From Micromussa lordhowensis (lineage: Eukaryota; Cnidaria; Anthozoa; Scleractinia; Lobophylliidae), in assembly GCA_964020085.1 (NCBI GenBank), contig OZ026601.1:15950030-16014029 (forward strand): DNA of 64,000 bases, written 5' to 3'. A program made the position numbers and the translations under genes. The notes beneath the pieces are model-generated. The model did not search any database, was not told the origin of the DNA, and was given only the letters and a program-made list of their open reading frames with translations. Of this stretch, positions 47,250-60,300 are shown one piece after another (within the stretch, counting starts at the first letter, position 1; every line of letters starts with the position of its first letter).

Positions 47250-47324
47250 TGCCCCCTGAATAAATACAGAGTTTGTGGGGTTTATTCCCACGAGCCTCGT
47301 ACTGAAGGCTATTGTTTTAGGCTG
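46946..47324. repeat. Outer inverted-repeat element hosting a palindromic insertion
   Basis: The left arm 46946..46990 (CAGCCTAAAACGATAGACC on) and right arm 47281..47324 are inverted repeats with scattered mismatches around a shared AGTACGAGGCT core. The palindromic insertion 46996..47256 lies just inside the left arm. The outer element is therefore older than the insertion. Confidence 0.7.
46996..47256. mobile_element. Palindromic insertion with 14-bp target duplication
   Basis: A nearly perfect palindrome spans 46995..47203 (arms of about 103 bp around a 3-base centre near 47099; one inner mismatch seen). A 53-bp single-copy tail follows, ending CTTTAGAAACTTGCCCC. The insertion is flanked by TGAATAAATACAGA at 46982..46995 and 47257..47270. 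The arms carry the word GACGAAGGGCTAACGCTCG and its complement. A 14-bp duplication fits target-primed retrotransposition (LINE, SINE or Penelope-like). The inverted arms could come from template switching. Confidence 0.75.
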
Positions 47325-48308
47325 AATTATTGGTCTATTTGAATGCTTTTAAATGCAAATGTGGCTTCCACACTACGCCATACAAATTTAATTTCTAGTC
47401 AGCTTGGACTTGGGTTAGATGAAAAATTAAGCAAAGATTCATTCTAGAAAAGCTCCACTTATTAACTATGTTTTGTCCACACTGGCATTTTAAAATTTCT
47501 CCGGTCTAACCTGGTAAATTAAGCTGTACGTATTTTCAAATTTCTCCTGTGTAGTGTGGACAATACATGTAGCTAAAGACTATTAATCATACTATGGCTG
47601 TTAGTATGATTTATAGTATTAGACAAACAATTACTTATACTAAACAAATACGGCCCTTTGTTGTTATGATGGTTTCCTGGTCCCCCCCACCCCCTCATTT
47701 CTAAGAGGGTATTATCCTGCTGTGTTAGGTCAGATTTACTTTGGAATTCTCTAACTCTACTCAACTGCTTGTAGTGCGATAAAATCTTTCAATACAGATG
47801 GAGTAGCATTCCAAGTCTCAGGGGGTATCATCAAGTAACCAACTTGACTCATTGTTGCCAGGATAAAGATTGTAATAGTCGCAATAATGCAACAGTAATT
47901 GTTTCATAATTAGCATGCTTTGGCGTGATTTAAATATTGTATAAAATATGACTACACGAATTAGTTTTCGTAAAACAGTAACACGCTTCAAAACATGAAA
48001 TGCCAATTTAGAGTGAAAACAATCTGTTAAAGAGTAAGAGAGAATAAATGTACCATGTGCGTGGTGCAGAAAAGTTCAAATTTTTTCATTCTTAGGGTTC
48101 CTTGCTCATCAATCACACCAAAGCATGTTTTAAAAATTGATAAATTAATCAATGAAAAATTTCCACATAAGTTTAATGAATGCTGCATTTCTCAACTGAT
48201 TAAGGAGTCAGCATTTTAAATTCTATAAAGATAGTGTATGCTGCAAGTCTCAACTGGAAACACTCACAAGTGAATTTCAGGAGTCAGCATTGCCCACATA
48301 TCCATTAA
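47325..48308. other. Intergenic, downstream of the UBX gene, no gene seen
   Basis: AT-rich, no supported ORF. It should contain the 3' untranslated region of the minus-strand UBX-like gene. Confidence 0.45.
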
Positions 48309-51300
48309 TTAGGCTTCTTGACTCAAACCCAAATCATCATTTTTGGGATCAGTTCCATCCGATTGGTCCACAATACTGGACCTCAAGACACTATTTGGCT
48401 CAAAGTTAAACTGTCCCACAGTCATGGTGTCATGGTCAGGAACATGTCTCCAGACTTGCGCGTCCATTTGATAGGATAGGGTGATAGCTGGTGAGCCTTC
48501 AGGTAGCCCATTTCTGACTTGTTGGTACAACTCCTGTGTTGAATTTCAAATACAAGCAGATGATATAAGGACACTTAGAAGTACATTGGTATCACTGAAT
48601 CATTTTAGATTACAACAATAATATTATTTGAATTATTGATTATGCCCACCAGACCCCTGGATTATTGTTTTGGTTTTCCCAAAAGAAGATAGCTTGAATA
48701 TCAGCCATGTTTTGGCGTCACCAACACCTGAGAGTGACATCTCCTGTACAGTGATGTCAAGTTGCTTTTTCCTTTATTCATTCACAACAGAGATTTACAA
48801 AATGCTGTTGCGGTTGTTTATTTTATGATAGAGTAATCACTTCATCTGACAGGATAGAATTTGTAAAAATTTGTTCTCCAATCAGCTTGTGTCTTGAATG
48901 TTAAAACGAGGATCTAGGCGAGTCTATGACTTTACCATTCTATATCCCTATATTAATACCAAATCAATGCATGTGGTTGTTGGATCTATATAGTGACTGC
49001 AATGTATTGCATTATAGTGGCTCGTCGTTTCAGATGGAGCCTGAGATTTTAAAATTCACTGCCTTTTAGATTTTGATGCCTCACGATACAGTTGTGTTCA
49101 AATACAAAAGCCTATTTTTCGAGGTAACATTGCATACATGCATCTTAACTGAGGAGAGCTTCTTAAATTGAACTACTGAATAATATACTTTCTTGATGGC
49201 ATACAAATGACCCGGTGGTGATCTATTATAAACTGGGGAACCCCGAAGCAAGGGACAAATTAATTCCACCATAAAAAACTTTCAAATATTGAACGGACAA
49301 CCAACATGGACCAACAAACCAACTTACTCAGGGTATACCAGAAACGACACATTCTGTGGTCTTGTGTACGCATCTGGGCTACCCACCTTCAGTGTTCTTT
49401 CCCGTGATATATCCATCTGGTGCCTTCCTCCATCTGGCAAAACGATAATGACACGATTCACTTCTTCAGATCTCAGTCTCTTTGCTGGTGGCGGTCTTAT
49501 GGCATCTTCTGGTTCTGGATGTGCCTGGAATAAAAATTCACATATCATTAGTATCACCCATGATTCATTGTCTGATCTGAATTTTTTCTTGTATGATTTA
49601 GTTAAGAAATAGAAAACATGTGCCATGTTTCTATCGAGTTATAGAAACACGAGTGAAAGTTTGGGTTACTTTCTAATAATAAATAAGTGAAGGTCGAGTA
49701 TGCTGGACATTTATGTTTTCAAAATCATGCCTTAAAAGTGCTTTTCATGCTACAGAATAAGCCAACAGCCATGTTTTCTAGGGTGTTTTATAGCTATGAT
49801 AGAGGTACATCCATTACAGCCCTTAACCACGGCTGTAATAAAGCAAAAAGTAACAAATGAATAGTGTACATATCTGTTTCATTAGTACTGTCAATTATAG
49901 TACCTCAGGGCTTTGTTCTGCATCTGTTTGACAGGCTTTGGTATTGCTCTCCCTCTTTGCCTGAATCAAATGTAAAACTAATTAGACATGCTATAATATC
50001 ACTTGATATAATTAGCCAGTAAATTATTGTACAGTTAGTTATTTTTATAAAATCGATTGCCAATGAAATGCTTTTAGTTTTCCCACCTTCTCTCTGTCAT
50101 TCAGAAGTGACTCTTCATAGTCCAGATCCTGCTGCCTCTTCAGTTCCCTTTCCTCCTGTAGTCTGAGCCTATGAATAGATAGTGCACAATGAAAAGGTGA
50201 TTGATCGATTGTATACAATGTATAAGCCAACAGCTTGTTAACATTTATATTTCAAAGGGACATTATTTCATGAGCAGATGCAAGTAAAATGCGTCACACT
50301 GATATTCAACATGTATTTATAATTTGCAGTCACACACTTCCAGAATAGCAGCACAACTCATTAACATAGTATGATGATAATGTGACTGTTAAAAGTTGAA
50401 TACCAGTTGCTCTTGTGTACTTGAAATGTCTTTAGTGTCTCCTCCAGAGCTCTCTTCAGTTCACTTACTGTAGGTGGACCTATAAATGAAACATCGTGTG
50501 TGCAATTTAGGCTTTCTGACGCATTAAAAAATTAAGTTTGTAACATTTAAAAAATCAGTACAGAAATTATTTGTTTTGGGAGTGAGTAATCTTAACCAAT
50601 ACCTAACTGGGATTTTGTTAATAAACTAATTACCTGACATCTGGAGCAAAACTGTCTCTCTGTCCCCGACACTACAAACTACAGCCATTGTACCTGTAGT
50701 ACCTTCATCCTTTAAAGCTTGCAAGGCTGAAACCAAGAAACCAATGCACAATGAATTCCAATTTTATTTTTTATATCCAATATTTTGGTAGGAACATAGC
50801 ATTACATAATTATAGCTTCCAAGTCCTCCAAAACAGATAACATTAAATATTAGTATAAAGTTCTCTAACAAGTTGTAAATGTTATTGTTCTTCATGACAA
50901 AAATTTGAAACATTGTCTATAGTATTGTTAAGTGTTATAATGAACTTCCTGTTGTATTCCACCACGTTGAATAACAAACAAAGGACTCTGAGTTCTGTTA
51001 AGACTTTGCTCATTGCCTATACAGTACAAATAATTACTCAAGTGCCTCTCTCTATCCTAGAGTCTAAAGTGAAAACTCTTGCCATGCCAAAAAATGGTTT
51101 ACAGAAGTAGATCAGTTAAAATATAGCCAGAACCAGCAAGAAACAATTCCCAATAAATAAATAATGGCCCGTTGAATAGGTTCCTCACTTAAATGACAAA
51201 CAGAATACATTGTCTGGGCTCGTACCCTTTTCAGCAACAGCTTCATTTTTTTCCCAGTACTGCTGAATTCACATTTATCAAATAAGTACTGTAAACCCTG

Positions 51301-54300
51301 TCAACACAAAAATCTCCATGTTACTTATCCTTACTGTGTGCCAAATATTTTTCGTAGTGTTAGCTACGACAATTTGGTTTGATCAGCTGAGGCTAGGACT
51401 TTTCAAGACCCATGTTTAATTTTAAGTAGTTATTTGTAACATATCTTGGCTTACCTTGCTTCCCTGCAGTTCCACCAGATGATTGCACCCAAAAAAGAAA
51501 ATGTTTATTCACTAACTCGACAATTTCTCTGTTTTCAAAGGCCATCCTGAAAGACAAAGTTATCAGTATTATTAGATTAGTGAACATAAATCAAATGTCC
51601 TTTGGCACCAGGTTAAGGTAACCCCATAGCAATTTTCAGCCATTTGATAATTAAGTTTGTAATGCTAGGCATTTATTTAGAATATGACATGAATTAATTG
51701 ATCCAGATTTTGTTACCTCCACAATAGCCACTGCCTCTCACTACAGACACACATTAGCGCAGGTCTACAGTGTTCTCCCTCCACTCTAGCCATTTCCATG
51801 AGCTAAAATAATAAGTCAAGTAAAAATATTAATTATTATATTGAGAAATTCTATGGACATATTAACTATTCAATAAATTATTTATGGTTGCTAAAGAAGG
51901 AAAACACACTAGTTGCTATTGCAAATTAACTGACTTGTCAGTTATTTAATGATATCCACTTAAAAATAAGCCCAATTCAGCTTTCATTTTTTCACTCACC
52001 ACATGGAAGTTGCATGGATGACTAAACGGCAGTCTTGCTGATTGTGTCATTGAAATGGATGTCTGCAATGCATTCGCCTGCTGGCCTGCAAAACAACAAT
52101 CATATTTTTTGTACTTCATACTATTGCAATTTTTATAAATTGGCATTGGTGAACTACACTTTATGTGATATTTCTGTGGGTAGACTGATCAGAAGTTTTG
52201 TTGTGCAGTTTGTATGTTTATAGTCATATTTCAACCCTTACCAGTAGTATGAGGTAATAATTCAAGCAACACACTCGGATCTGGTAATTCAATGGTTCCT
52301 AAAAAGAATTTTAGAGCAAAAACATAAAAATTACCAATTTTTTATTAAAAATTTTAATTGTGTTTATTTTCTAAATAAATGTTGTTTTGGGAAACTTTAA
52401 CATAGTTTAATTCCTATGTTAAGTTGGCTCAAAACAGTTTCTGGCAGTTAGATTTTGATGGGTCATTGTATCCTCTCCTTACCACTTTTCAAACTGGTAG
52501 GTATCACTTATCACTTTTCAAAGGTAGCTCTGAACCCTATGTATAGGTTTTTTTAACTTTGACAAAAGTTGTGTCTTAATAATGTTTTTCAAAATTGATA
52601 ATATCAAAACATTTCACCATGCTGTTTTTGATTTATAACCCCCTAAAGCTGTAATTAAGATGGTTTAAAGCAGGTCAAAATGTTGTTGTCATAACCTTTT
52701 GTATCATGAAATTGATACCAGTGTGTTCACCAGTGATTGGGCAGTGTTTCTGTTACCATGGTACATTGTAGCATCCAGTGTTAAAGAGTGGTCATTACGA
52801 TCCATCAAAATCTAAGTGTTAGAAACTGTTTTGAGCCAACGAAAATGTTAGTACTTTGAGAAAATAAAACCTTTCACGATTGCCAATTCGCCAGTGCTTT
52901 AAGAGATAACTGAAAAAGCAACGTTGTTATCTCATGGTTCCTAAATATATGTTACTGAGTCAATGCAAAAAAACAATATGAAAAAAAATCAGAGCAGTCA
53001 CCTGTAACAGTTGCATTTGGAATCTCAGCAGATGGCCTTGAAACTCCAGCTGTGATCACAGAGGCAGTTAAACCTGAAACCCGTCATAATAAATCATTGC
53101 CCTTTCAGTGCAACAAAATCTGGTATTAACAAACAAGTACTTGCTAAATTGCAGGCACACCTGAAATACATAATAGTCACACAAGTCCTCTCCCCTGCCA
53201 TACATTCCCTGCTTAAATCTCATCCCACTCATGCACTTACCACAAGGCAATTTAACTATTTGTTATTAGTTATCTATATTAGTGCGCCCTTCAATAACAT
53301 CCGGACTCTAAAATTCAAATTTCAACCAATAAAATAATGTATTTTATGCTACTGCCAGTCAAAAATTCAGTGGCTCCTCTCAGCTTCTGACTGTGTTGTC
53401 GGAACTGTGATCGATGATTTGATTTGATTACAAAGTGCTCGGCAGTAGTCAGTAACTGAGATGAGCTGCTGAACATTTTAGTGACGGTAGAGATACCTTT
53501 AACATGCCGTACAGTTTACCTTGCGGCCTTGCGATGGTGTGGTTTGGGGTGACAGGGTTTGGTGTAGCACTTCTGCTGACAGGTACCACGTTAATGCTAT
53601 CTGTTTCTCTTGGTAATGTTGCACGCCATCTACGACCCCGTTCTTCCATTTCAACATCATCTGAGAAGATACTCGGAAGAGCATCATTACTGTCTTGGAT
53701 AGGCTCGTCAACACCACTTGTGTTGTTTGGTTGTCCTCTTGAGAGAGTAGTAGTGGTTGTTGTTCTTGTTGTCGCTGCAGTAGTGGTGGGGACAGTGTTG
53801 TTACCAGTTGTGGCATTACTTCCTGGCTGAGCCCTAAGCCCAGGAGATTCTTCAGATCGCCTTCCAGATCCTATGTTGTTACTGGCACTAAGTGGGAGAA
53901 CCTGTCCTCTGCCAGATGCTTCAGCACTTCGCCCAGCTCCAGCAACAGTTGTTGAGGGGCGTGTAAAAGTTGCGGTGGTTGCAACGGTTCCTACATCAAT
54001 TTCGTCATCCAGCCCACTCCCTGACCCACCGCCAACAGTAACAATGTTGGTTGCTACTGTTTCTGTTGAAGGGGTAGTACTGTGTGGAGTTCCTAGGCTG
54101 GTATGTCTGGTCAACCAACTCCATGACCCCGTAGTAACAGTATCACTATTAGTTGTAGCAGTTCGTGTTGACGTAGTACGGGGTGGGGATCCTACTCTGT
54201 CATGCCTACCCGACACAATCCCTGACCTCGTGGTAACAGTATCACCATTAGTCGTAACAGTGTGTGTCGATGTAGTACGGGGCAGGGACCCTGCTCTGTC

Positions 54301-57300
54301 ATGCCTACCTGACACATTCCCTGACCTCGTGGTAACAGTATCACCATTACTTGTAACAGTGCGTGTCAATGTCGTACGGGGCGGTGATCTTACCCTGTTA
54401 CGCCTACCAGACACAATCCCTGACACTGTGGTAACAGTATCACCGCTGTTTGCAACAGTGTGTGTTGATGTAGTATGGGGTGGAGATCCTACACTGTTAT
54501 GCCTACCCGACACAATCCCTGACCTCATGGTAAAAGTATCAACATTGGTTGAAGCAGTGCTGGTCGATGTAGTGCAGGGTAGTGATCTTACCCTGTCACG
54601 CCTACCCGACACAATCCCTGACCCCATGGTAAAAGTATCAACATTGGTTGAAGCAGTGCTGGTCGATGTAGTGCGGGGTAGTGATCTTACCCTGTCACGC
54701 CTACCAGACACAATCCCTGACCTCATGGTATAAGTATCAACATTGGTTGCAACAGTGCTGGTTGATGTAGTACGGGGTGGTGATGTTACTCTGTTACGCC
54801 TACCAGACACAATCCTTGACTCTGTGGTTAAAGTATCACCATTGGTTGTAACAGTGCGTGTCCATGTAGTACAGGGTGGAGATCCAACTCTGGTTTGCCT
54901 AACAGAGCCAACCTCTGATCTACCTGTACCTGTGTCATTAGTGTGTGTCGAGGTTGGACAGGTTGGTTGATGAGCCCTTATCCTGGTAGATCTATTGCTT
55001 ACATCACTTACCCTGGTAACTCCCTGCTGTCCACCCCCAGATCTAGAGGCTGTACCTTGTGCCGTGTCCACTATTTACCGACCAGAGGAGAAAAGAGAAT
55101 TCAGAGTAACATTAAACCTTTAAGAGTGCAAACACTATGAAAGAAGATTACTTATCTTGTCAAGACGACATTCCTTATAGGCAAAATTAATTCGCACCCT
55201 TGATTCTTAATTTAACAACTTGAAGATTGACTACTTAAAAACATCTACATACCAGGATCCTGAATGTTACAATGTATGAACAGATTCTGGTTTAACTCAC
55301 TGGGTTTTCCTCAAGTATTGACCTCACTGGCATTAGTAAAGTTTCTCGATAACAATTCAAATTAGTGACCCCAACAAGTACTCGATCATTAGGCCCCGGC
55401 ACAGGTGCTCCTCCAATTTGAGTCATTGCTCACACAGAAAATCTTACAGGTCAACCTTCTGGGAATTTTTCAAACAAGTTCCATGAAAAATGTTCACTAG
55501 CTTTGGTCTGATATTTAATATTGTGTTGGTTTACATGTGATAAGCTTAAATTCAATGGAAAATTCAATTACCTTGAGGAAGATAGACTTGCCTAAATGCT
55601 GCACCTCGGCTAAAATTCCTTCCTTTAAAAAAATAATTTTAATAAAAACAAATTTTAATGAAAGAGCAGTACAACCAGTTAAACCTAGCATATAGTGAGT
55701 AACCATGTACAATTTACTTAACATTGCAGCAATAAAATCATAATGATTTACAGACATCATTTAATGACATGTCAAATTCTCCCCCACCTTGTGATGCTGA
55801 TGGCCTGGGTGGTTGATTCTGTAGAGAAACATATGCAAAATAAAGTGATAACAAAACATATCAAATGAATAACAACTGTAAGGGAACTAGCTCTATGTTC
55901 AAGGTTACTGTATAGAATGTAGGTTCACGCTAGTGCAAAGGTGTCATATGATTACTTGCACCAACAATTCATTTTTCGAAACAACTATTCATTTGCAAAA
56001 ACAATAAATGATTGATCACAACTGAGTTTTACTAATTTTAGTATTGCAGAACATTTCCCATCATTCTTGATTGTATTATATCCATACAAGCAAATTGATG
56101 ATTAAATATATGTAGGTCTGTTTCAAACACTCTGTAGAGAATTTTTTCTGCAAGACACCTGTGAGTTTATTTGTTAACCTTACGAAAAAACAATGTGAAT
56201 TAATGCAGAAAGATTACCTCACTAAGGTTGCTTTGTATTAAGCGCAGGTACAGTGAACCCTGGCCACACACTTTCTTCAGTTCCCTGGCAGAAAACCCCG
56301 AAGATGGCCGGACAGCAGGGATCAACAAGTTCCTTGAGCTTTTATCAGTTGCAAGAATTTCAAAGCAGTATTCTCCATCACTATAAGAAGCAGAGTTATA
56401 TTACCCATGATTTCATACTCATGTATACCAATACTAGAGTGCTAAAAAAAATCCTTTTTTTCATTAAATTGGACAATGATTGTGTACATCTTGTATTCCT
56501 CTTGTAATGCATGGCTGGTAATCTTATTATGGAATCAACGCAATAGATAGGTTGCAGGGTCATCACCTATATCTATTCTTTTATAATCAAATTTTATCAA
56601 TGTGGTCCATGTTGCATTGGTCTTTACGATATATGAAACTGTTGTTAGAGAACGAGAAGCATAAGAACTAATCACTCTATTTTGTAAAAGAGGAGAGAAA
56701 GACATTGAAAGCAATCTGCATTGCTTTATTTGTTTAAATATGTATGTATGTTTAAGAATTTGATGTCCATCTGACAGTCTTAGTGTGAGCCAAACTTTAT
56801 GGTAAAATGATGGCACCTTCCCGATTGCTTTTAAAAAATTAAGATTCTGCTTTGCATTTCAGACTTACTTTGTGGTTGGAGCTCCCCCGAGGAAAGGGAA
56901 AGCTCCGTTTAGGGCTCTCATCGATCCTGCTTCTTGTGTTCCCCTACCCAAAGATATCTTAACAATCCTGCCAGAGTTATTAAGATCCTGCCTGAGAGTA
57001 CCCCTGGGAATTGAATCATCACCAGGATCCAATAACACCACATTGAAATTGTAAACCTGACCATTTGGTTTGTTCCCAGTCCTCAAAGCTGAGACTGCAG
57101 GTTCATTCAATTGTCCTTGAGGTGATATTGGAATACCCTGAAAATTTTGTCTTACCAAACCTGCCAAGTTTCTGGTAAAGGATAGAACCTGCCCAGAACA
57201 AAATAAAGTCATGACAAGAGATCTCTATAGCAACATTAAGTATTAACTTTGTTCCAATAATAACTAAATGTAAAAGGAAAATAATTATAGAAAAATACCC

Positions 57301-60300
57301 TATAAGTCATATTTTATAGATTGCTTGATTCAACACACTTCTACACATTTAACTGGCTGAGAAGCATGCAATTAATCGAAGCATGACTAGTTGCACTTGT
57401 GAATGTTCAATATGCTTTCAATCCGTTTATATATTTCGAAAATTAAAATTAATTTTAAAATTTTTTAGCCATGCAATATTTTGACGTCAAGAACAAAACA
57501 AACATGTTTTCTTTGTTCTTCCATAGGTGGATGTACGGCCAGACCTTGTGAACTGCCGTGAAACCTGTTCCTGATGTGCATATATTTTTGCCGGTACTGT
57601 ACAGAAACATGAGTGTGAGTTGGGTGAGAACGAGAAACGCTGTAGGAACACAAGCCGACTTAGCAAAGTGTTTCAAGAGCTATTTTGAGTTTTGGTTCTG
57701 TGTTGCTATCAAGTTATAGAAACAGGATTTTAAACCAATCAGCATGCATAGTTTTTTGGGCTATTTTTTTATTGAATTTTGCAGAATTGTACTAGCACAC
57801 TAATGCAAATTTATGCTGTAATCTGATTAGCTGATCCATTGCACAGTTAATCAAACAGGTGTGCAAGAGCTGGCTTTGTGTTGCTGTACTTGCCAAGCAA
57901 GAAAAATAAAGATATATTATAAGGTTATGAATTGTATTTTATTCAACCTAAGTTACCCATACTTTGCCACCCTGAATGTGATTTAGCCATACACAGATGC
58001 ATTCCACTTGAAAATTACATTTAGTAATCGATCAGTAACACGTACTTGACTTTAAAATTAAATGTACACATGTTAAACAACCTGGTCACTTTCCTGCTCT
58101 TCCTGTCTCTCTTCATCGTCAGAAGAGCCTTCCTGCAAATCAAATTAAAAATTAATTGGCTAATTATCTACTTCATTACAAACCAATCTACACACACATT
58201 CTTTTTTCTATTTCCTTTAAGCCAGATGGAAAGGTTTTTTTGTTTTACACGGAACATGGTTCAATACTTAAAGCCTACAATGCCTGAGTTGGCAAAACAT
58301 CAGAACTAATCATGTGAGCAATTGAGCACTTTGTACATGCAAACGAGCACCTTGCAGGATGCAACAAACACGGAGTTAGGATAAGGGTTAGACAACAAAC
58401 AATATCAAGTAATCGGTACAACAACTAGACTTAAGGTGTGGACAAGTAAAATCAGAACCTCAATAGTCCAGGAAGTTTGCATTTCTAGGGGAAAACAAAA
58501 ACAGAACAAAACACAACCAAACCTATGCAAAGGGTCGGTACTTCCACCATTTAAAATCTTGAAGCAAATTGAAAACTGATTTTAAATGGGAAGATGAATT
58601 GACATGTTCAATTGTCTATCTCACTCAAAATGTTTTTCAAACATTCCTTTCAAAAAAGCAATTTATGATCAGATATCCCTTAACACCATCACTTCTGTGG
58701 TTTGGATAATTAATATTGCTATGAGTGTGAGAAGTCTGTTGACCTTTAATTAATGGTGTATGTGTAAATGTCATCTGTATGTTAATGGTTGCAACCCAGT
58801 CAGGGTGGCCAAGTTCAGTGTCTTAACCTTATGGGCTGAAAAATCTGTAATAGGCTTGTTACATTTGACTTTTCTGAATTTTTGCATATAATTTGTCCGA
58901 GGACAATAATTTAATAAAATACAAAACAGCATCTGTAATACAGTTGGTCCAAAAAACTAAAAGGCTAAGATGTACAAAATAGGCTGCAATTTTTGCGACA
59001 TGGAGGGTCGGTTGAATTTTTCAAGTTTTTCCAAACAAATTTTTATTCCAGAGCATATGCGTGGCTATACAATAATGTTTCAACTCTTTGCGCACATATA
59101 AAATGATCGATGATGAGCATCTCTAAGTGTACTTACAGGGATTCCTGGACTGGGTGTTTGGGTTAGGTGGCTGCGTAGACTATCCAAGACTTCATCGAAC
59201 TCCCCAACGTTGAATTCCTACATGACAAATCATTTTTCATACATTTAATAGGCATTACAGGTACACATATTGGCAATGCCTTGAATGCACACTGACTGCG
59301 ACTATTTGAATTACAATATTAGCAAACCTTAACATTTTCAAACGAGCATAGTTTGATGATTATTGGAACCCTCAAGGCATACGTAGTCCAATGAAGTCAA
59401 TCAAACTGTTTCAATCAAATTAAATGTAACTTTATCAATGGACTGGGTTTGATTGAGATCGGCAATCGAACCAAATCAAAGTCATGCGAAAATAATTGAA
59501 CAATCGAACTAAATCGATCTGATTTCTGAAGTCTTGATTTTTTCTAAAACTGATATTGAAAATCAATAAAAAGGTTTCGAGGCTGGAGTTACTTCAGTAT
59601 AACTAGTTTTCTTCTTGTTTTCAAGACCATATAACACAACCTTTGATCGAGTTAATTTATCCAACAAACACAATTACATTATTTGGATTGCTACCGATTG
59701 AGTTTGGTTGCCAATCACAATCTAGTGGATTGACTTTGGTTTGGTTCGATTGCGTTCGATTGGTTCGGAACTGAGACTCACACAATCCACGGTTGAGTTG
59801 TACTGGGTTCGATTGAGTTCGATTTCCGAACGTTCTATTTTTAACTGAACTGCCAACTCAGAACGACTGCGTCCGTTCGAAGACAAGTTCACCAACCTCA
59901 TTGAGTGAAGGGGGAATTACTTCCTCTTGGTATTGATCCTGGTCATAACCTCCATCGTGGTCACTGAACTCTTCCCAGCTGTTGATGGAGTCCCTGTCAT
60001 CGTGATCTCTTGAGCTCCCCTGCAAAGAGTTTGTTTTAATTGATCACTAGCATTTTGAATAAGATCGACAGGCCACTGTATTTCGCCTTGCGAATGTAGG
60101 TTTGAAAAAATGTATAAGGATTAAAAGTACTATGTCGGCGCAGCTAAATTGCGCGGCAGTTATGTGCAAATAGTAGGTCGAATGAACAAAAAATGGTTAA
60201 CCGTCATCATATCGATAGACACGAAGGGGCGTGTTTAAAACACGAAATGGCGAAATGACGAAATGGCACTCCAGTTAGCCTAAACAGCGCTTCGGTTAGC

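Noticed and set aside
53873..54733. Long + strand ORF (286 codons) across the UBX gene's repeat exon
   Set aside because: It mirrors the 99-bp repeats on the opposite strand. The minus-strand frame fits a spliced gene with matching phases, so the + strand frame is a shadow of the repeat.
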